Shown here: positions 60,774 to 64,000 of the stretch, one piece after another
How positions within the stretch are numbered: the stretch's first letter is position 1
Layout: each line of letters opens with the position of its first letter
Assembly: GCF_014646515.1 (NCBI RefSeq)
Contig: NZ_BMNK01000005.1
Location: 452,270-516,269 of the forward strand
DNA length: 64,000 nucleotides
Reading direction: 5' to 3'
Source: Nonomuraea glycinis
GTDB taxonomy: Bacteria; Actinomycetota; Actinomycetes; Streptosporangiales; Streptosporangiaceae
The notes under the pieces: generated by a model
Database searches by the model: none
Told to the model about the DNA's origin: nothing
Seen by the model: the letters and a program-made list of their open reading frames with translations, nothing else
Program-made: the position numbers and the translations under genes

Positions 60774-60893
60774 ATGGATCGGGTCACCGCGAGCGAAGCC
60801 GGAGCCAATCGGGTGGTGGTGCAGGTCGGCGAGAAGTCCTGGCTGCGGTTTCGAAGACATATCCGGTGCGGACCGAATACGGTGACCCATTGA
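60774..60893 (+). CDS. Small 39-residue ORF of unknown function
   Basis: ATG at 60774 has AAGGGGG at ideal spacing. The product is basic with a central V-V-V-Q-V-G-E-K-S-W-L-R-F-R. No recognised family, and it may be the remnant of a larger gene, since the next gene has its own ribosome binding site 37 bases later. Confidence 0.35.
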   Translation: MDRVTASEAGANRVVVQVGEKSWLRFRRHIRCGPNTVTH

Positions 60894-60929
60894 CGATCGC
60901 CCCGCCCGTAAGCCTCCCGGAGACTTTTC

Positions 60930-61964
60930 ATGCGTACCGCAGCGGCAATCCTCTCCTTCGTGCTCGCCATCACCATCCTGCCCGCCCAGTCGGCCACCGC
61001 TGCGGTGTCCACCTCGCCGCTGCCGGGTGGCAGGACCACCTTTGTCGTCTCACAGGGTCATCTGAAGGCCGCCTCCCAGCAGAACTGGGTACGTCTGGGC
61101 AACTATCGCTTCGCCGCGAATGGCACGGTGAAGGCCGCCCTGTATCTGTGGTGGCAGCGGCATCCCAAGGCCAGACAGCGCACCGGCACCGTCCCCGATC
61201 CGAGCTGCACCACCAAGAAGGGCGGTGCTGTATCACGACCCCGCGCCTGCGAGGTGCTCACCGCCGGGGGATTCACCGGCGCCCCCGGGGAGAGCCGTAC
61301 CGGGACGTACACCGTGGCGGGCGGCGTGCTCACCATTCGGTGGAAGATCGCCCAGACCTGGACGGAGCAGTGGTACGTACGGTCCTCGCCTGACGGCAAG
61401 CTGACCCGCCTGGACCTCAAGCGGAGCACGCTGGCAACGCACGGGTACGGCTATGGCAGCAACGCCGCGATCAACACCCGGCGCGCGATGAGTTCGGTCA
61501 AGGCGTTCCCCGGCTCACTCAGGCAGGACCTGACGAGCTGGGCGGGCGGCAAGCTTGTCACCTCCGGCAATCAACCGTTCGGCCACTCCGCCTTCCGCGC
61601 CTGCGCCGCAACCACCTCGTGCCTGACCTACCTGCAGCCGTCCTCGCGTGGCGCGTGTCAGAAGTCGGGCGGCTGCCCCAAGTACGGCGGCGGAACACGC
61701 CCCAACATCAGCTCCATCCAGTACTACCTCACGACGATCTCCAAGTCTGACCGCCGCGACACGCTGTGGCACTGGTGCACCTGTCTGGCGATGGAGCGCG
61801 GTGAGTTCTGCTACACCGGCAACTCCCACGTCAAACCGCTCATGCAGATCATCGACGACACGGGAGCCTTCCGCGGCTGGGTCGGCGCGGAAGCGTCCTT
61901 CTCGACCGGCGGCTCCCGGGCGGCGGACATGCTGGCAGTGCTGCGCATCTCCGACTTCCGCTGA
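60930..61964 (+). CDS. Secreted protein of unknown function
   Basis: A 344-residue protein with a Sec signal peptide (about residues 1-25, ending A-T-A-A). The mature part has two halves. The first (about 30-160) contains a conserved-looking G-x-Y-x-F-A-A-N-G-T-V and W-x-W-x-x-H-P-K pattern with two cysteines. The second has a Cys-rich segment (residues 225-300, with C-A-A-T-T-S-C, C-Q-K-S-G-G-C, W-C-T-C, F-C). GGAG is eight bases before the ATG. I recognise similar actinomycete hypotheticals but no characterised member. Confidence 0.75.
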   Translation: MRTAAAILSFVLAITILPAQSATAAVSTSPLPGGRTTFVVSQGHLKAASQQNWVRLGNYRFAANGTVKAALYLWWQRHPKARQRTGTVPDPSCTTKKGGAVSRPRACEVLTAGGFTGAPGESRTGTYTVAGGVLTIRWKIAQTWTEQWYVRSSPDGKLTRLDLKRSTLATHGYGYGSNAAINTRRAMSSVKAFPGSLRQDLTSWAGGKLVTSGNQPFGHSAFRACAATTSCLTYLQPSSRGACQKSGGCPKYGGGTRPNISSIQYYLTTISKSDRRDTLWHWCTCLAMERGEFCYTGNSHVKPLMQIIDDTGAFRGWVGAEASFSTGGSRAADMLAVLRISDFR

Positions 61965-62079
61965 GAGCGGTGGATGCCGCCAGGTCCAGATCGATAGCAG
62001 CAGCGACCTCGCGCGGGGCGTGGCGCAAGCCTGAGAGGTGGCTGACGTTGTCGTCATCGACACCTGGCTCGGAAACCGC

Positions 62080-62226
62080 GACAGGCATCGAGACCGTACT
62101 TACCGGCATCCGGATGCCACAGATGAACTCGATCAATCATGGAGCGATGGGTGCAAACCTGCCGCCGCGAACTCCTGGACCGCTGCACCATGGTTTCGCT
62201 GTGAACGTACGCGCTGACACCGACAT
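62080..62226 (+). mobile_element. IS transposase remnant, C-terminal fragment
   Basis: The frame G-I-E-T-V-L-T-G-I-R-M-P-Q-M-N-S-I, then after a single-base frameshift M-E-R-W-V-Q-T-C-R-R-E-L-L-D-R, is the integrase-core C-terminal region of a DDE transposase. Only about 45 codons remain. The same segment occurs again in the following copy at about 62738-62810. Confidence 0.75.
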
Positions 62227-62830
62227 TTGTGGCGACAGGATCTCCTTGCCGCGCTCCTGACGTCGCTGCCGCGCGAGGTTCTGCGCCGGCTGCGGCTCCT
62301 CATCCGCCCGGACACGGTTCTGCGCTGGCACCGACGATCTGATGAGACGTCGTCACGCCCGTACCCGCAGGCCGAAGCAGCCTGGCCGCCCACCCACCGT
62401 CCGCTCTATCCGTTCTTGATCCGGCGCCCGGGCGGGCGTCCACCACGTGGGCCGATTTCCTGCGCTCGCAAGCAGACGCCCTACTGGCCTGCGATTTCAT
62501 TGAGGCCATCACCCTGAACGGGCAGCGCCAGTACATCTTGGCCGTCATCGAGCACGCCACCAGGCGCATTCGCGTCCTCGGTACCACCGCTCACCCAAGC
62601 GCCGACTGGGTCACCCAGGCGATCAGGAACCTGGTGATGGATCTGGACGACGCAGGCTGCCGAGCGCGCTTCCTGATCCGAGACCGGGATGGGAAGCTCC
62701 CGGCCATCATGGACGAGGTCCTCGCCGAGGCCGGTAGCAACACGGTGCTCACCGGTATTCGGATGCCGCGGATGAACTCCATCATGGAATGGTGGGTGCG
62801 GTCCTGCCGCCACGAGCACCAACGCGAGCG
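62227..62830 (+). mobile_element. Degraded IS transposase (DDE integrase-core type)
   Basis: A second copy retains an N-terminal piece (L-L-A-A-L-L-T-S-L-P, R-P-D-T-V-L-R-W-H-R), a frameshift near 62338 leading to R-R-R-H-A-R-T-R-R-P-K-Q-P-G-R-P-P-T-V-R, a deletion, and then one continuous frame (T-T-W-A-D-F-L-R-S-Q-A-D-A, A-C-D-F-I-E-A-I-T-L, V-I-E-H-A-T-R-R, L-I-R-D-R-D-G-K) to the G-I-R-M-P-R-M-N-S segment near 62775. No terminal inverted repeats were identified. Inactive. Confidence 0.8.
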
Positions 62831-62888
62831 GCACTCCCGGACCGTGACGTCCATCTGCCGTCACGGTCCAGGACCCGCCGGAGTCCGA

Positions 62889-63722
62889 TCACCTGGCGAG
62901 CCTCGCGGCCGCGTCCGCCCGGGCCGAGCGACGGACGGGGACCACGTGACCGCGCCGGTGTGCCAGCCACATGAACACGACGGTGGCCACCACGCCGAAC
63001 ACCACGGCGTACACACTGCCCTCCGGTCCGAAGTCGCCGCCCGTGACCAGCGCGGGACCCGACATCGTCGCGTCCAGCAGGCCCTGCGGGGTGTTGCTGC
63101 CGGACACCTTGGTGCTGAAGATGGCGCTCGCGGCAATGTTCCAGCCGAAGTGCAGACCGATCGGCACCCACAGCTTGCGGGTGGCGATGTACGCGGCGGT
63201 CAGCATCCCGCCTGCCTCGATGGCGATGGCGATGGCGCCCCACAGGGTGGCGTTCGCGTTGAGCAGGTGGATCAGGCCGAACAGCGAGCCGGTCAGCACG
63301 AGCGCGATCCAGGTTCCGGTCCAGTGCTCGACGTTGCGGAACAGGACACCGCGGAAGACGAGCTCCTCGGTCACGGCGGCACCCGCCATGATGCCGAGCA
63401 GGGCGACGGCGCTCGCCGGCGTGCCCAGGCCGTTGATCGTGTAGTCGCCTAAGAAGGCGATGTTCGCGATGACTGCCCCGAACAGCGCGATGCCGAGCAG
63501 CGTGCCCCAGCTGATCCCGGCACCTGCTCCCTTCAGCGACACCTCGACGAGGGCCCGGTGCTCGGTGCGCCGAACCACCCAGCCGTAGACCAGGACCGCG
63601 ACGACGGCCGTCAGCAGGCCGGCGACGAGCGCCAGCCAGGGGTTGTCCTTCACCCCCGCGGTGCCCAGATTGCCGAGGATCCATACCGTCACAACCGCCA
63701 AGAGCTGCCATATCAGACGCAC
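62889..63722 (-). CDS. CPBP-family intramembrane metalloprotease
   Basis: A 277-residue membrane protein with about eight helices. The abortive-infection/CaaX-protease motifs are present: E-E-L-V-F-R-G-V-L-F, then G-L-I-H-L-L-N and L-H-F-G-W-N, with both glutamates, the arginine and the histidines intact. AAGGAG precedes the ATG. It is divergent from a MarR gene across a region with two dyad operators. Physiological substrate unknown. Confidence 0.9.
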   Translation of the reverse strand: MRLIWQLLAVVTVWILGNLGTAGVKDNPWLALVAGLLTAVVAVLVYGWVVRRTEHRALVEVSLKGAGAGISWGTLLGIALFGAVIANIAFLGDYTINGLGTPASAVALLGIMAGAAVTEELVFRGVLFRNVEHWTGTWIALVLTGSLFGLIHLLNANATLWGAIAIAIEAGGMLTAAYIATRKLWVPIGLHFGWNIAASAIFSTKVSGSNTPQGLLDATMSGPALVTGGDFGPEGSVYAVVFGVVATVVFMWLAHRRGHVVPVRRSARADAAARLAR

Positions 63723-63841
63723 GATGACTCCTTCGTGAGAATCCGCGGCGGGAGCGCCGCAGGCTACTAGCAGGGGTGTGCTCAGCCCTCGATCGCGCGG
63801 GCGCCAATGGCGCGGCCGATTGTGTCATCGACGCCCCTATT

Positions 63842-63893
63842 TGGTTAACGTGTGAACCAGAAGGTACGCCGCACTTGGTTACCATGTCAACCA
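63842..63893. promoter_or_regulatory. Two MarR-type operators
   Basis: TGGTT-N8-AACCA occurs at 63842-63859 and again at 63876-63893. The centres are 34 bp apart. The inner bases also show partial symmetry (TGGTTAACGTGTGAACCA). They lie between the divergent CPBP protease and MarR genes, the MarR start being 19 bases from the second copy. Confidence 0.8.
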
Positions 63894-63911
63894 GACGGTA
63901 AAGTGACGTGC

Positions 63912-64000
63912 GTGACCGAGCCGCGGTGGTTGGACGAGCGAGAACAGCAGGCCTGGCGCAGCTTGATGAAGATGCAGGACGGGCTGTCGGAGTTCCTCGA
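63912..64000 (+). CDS. MarR-family regulator (N-terminal part, runs off the window)
   Basis: GTG at 63912 opens a frame beginning T-E-P-R-W-L-D-E-R-E-Q-Q-A-W-R-S-L-M-K-M-Q, the usual start of actinomycete MarR regulators (D-x-x-E-x-x-A-W). Only 29 residues are inside the window. Its own promoter region contains the double dyad, suggesting autorepression and control of the CPBP protease gene. Confidence 0.75.
   Translation, partial: MTEPRWLDEREQQAWRSLMKMQDGLSEFL

Noticed and set aside
1..64000. tRNA, rRNA, replication origin or phage attachment site
   Set aside because: No stretch resembled these features on reading both strands; a covariance search would be needed to exclude tRNAs fully.

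Overview
This window is high-GC actinomycete DNA. GTG starts are common, coupled GTGA/ATGA overlaps are frequent, and the regulators include SARP, LAL, ECF and many TetR proteins. A Streptosporangiales-type soil actinomycete (Nonomuraea or Streptosporangium-like) is my inference; no rRNA, tRNA or other phylogenetic marker is present. I see no CRISPR array and no replication origin.

Layout. (1) 0.4-8.2 kb: a cassette of a 98-residue peptide with eight cysteines, a strong hairpin, MauE-like and MauD-like redox proteins, a fused ABC exporter and an S26 signal peptidase, followed by divergent SARP and LAL regulators. It looks like an oxidative-folding and export route for one dedicated peptide, and I regard it as the best candidate for an undescribed system. 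(2) 8.2-18.9 kb: small regulator/target pairs with visible operators (DUF2249/cupin with a HTH regulator, DoxX-like with an ECF41-type sigma factor, DoxX with TetR, TetR with a flavin monooxygenase), plus a P450 and a UvrA-like ABC protein that suggest drug tolerance or chemical defence. (3) 19-27.5 kb: AraC and a shortened AfsR-type regulator, a possibly 5'-truncated hypothetical protein, MerR, a GPP34 protein and a membrane-anchored TAP-type hydrolase.

(4) 27.7-32.4 kb: a FecBCD-type metal or chelate importer and an Fe/Mn superoxide dismutase. Each has upstream a dyad matching the published nickel regulator (Nur) box, and a decayed NikE-like ATPase lies beyond sodF. (5) 32.4-48.9 kb: an aerobic cobalamin pathway (cobF, cobL, cobM, cobK, cobIJ, cobH, cobG, cobN, a ChlI/ChlD-type chelatase, cobO, cobB, a CobC-like phosphatase) with the cobalt transporter cbtAB. 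Cobalamin riboswitches precede cobN and cbtB, and a third, apparently 3'-truncated copy points the other way. Nickel/cobalt supply, B12 synthesis and B12-sensitive RNA control are therefore side by side.

(6) 49.2-52.6 kb: a tightly coupled operon of an SCP2-like protein, an acyl-CoA dehydrogenase, an E1/ThiF-like adenylyltransferase and a thermostable-hemolysin-like protein, of unknown purpose. (7) 52.6-55.2 kb: a scarred region with a DUF998 pseudogene, half of a luciferase-like monooxygenase and the first residues of an SDR around an intact F420/NADP-type reductase and a TetR gene. (8) 55.6-60.7 kb: a GntR-controlled catabolic operon (FAD oxidoreductase, IlvD/Edd dehydratase, MHS transporter). 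(9) 60.8-64 kb: a secreted protein of unknown function, two degraded IS transposase remnants, a CPBP protease and the start of a MarR gene behind a double operator.
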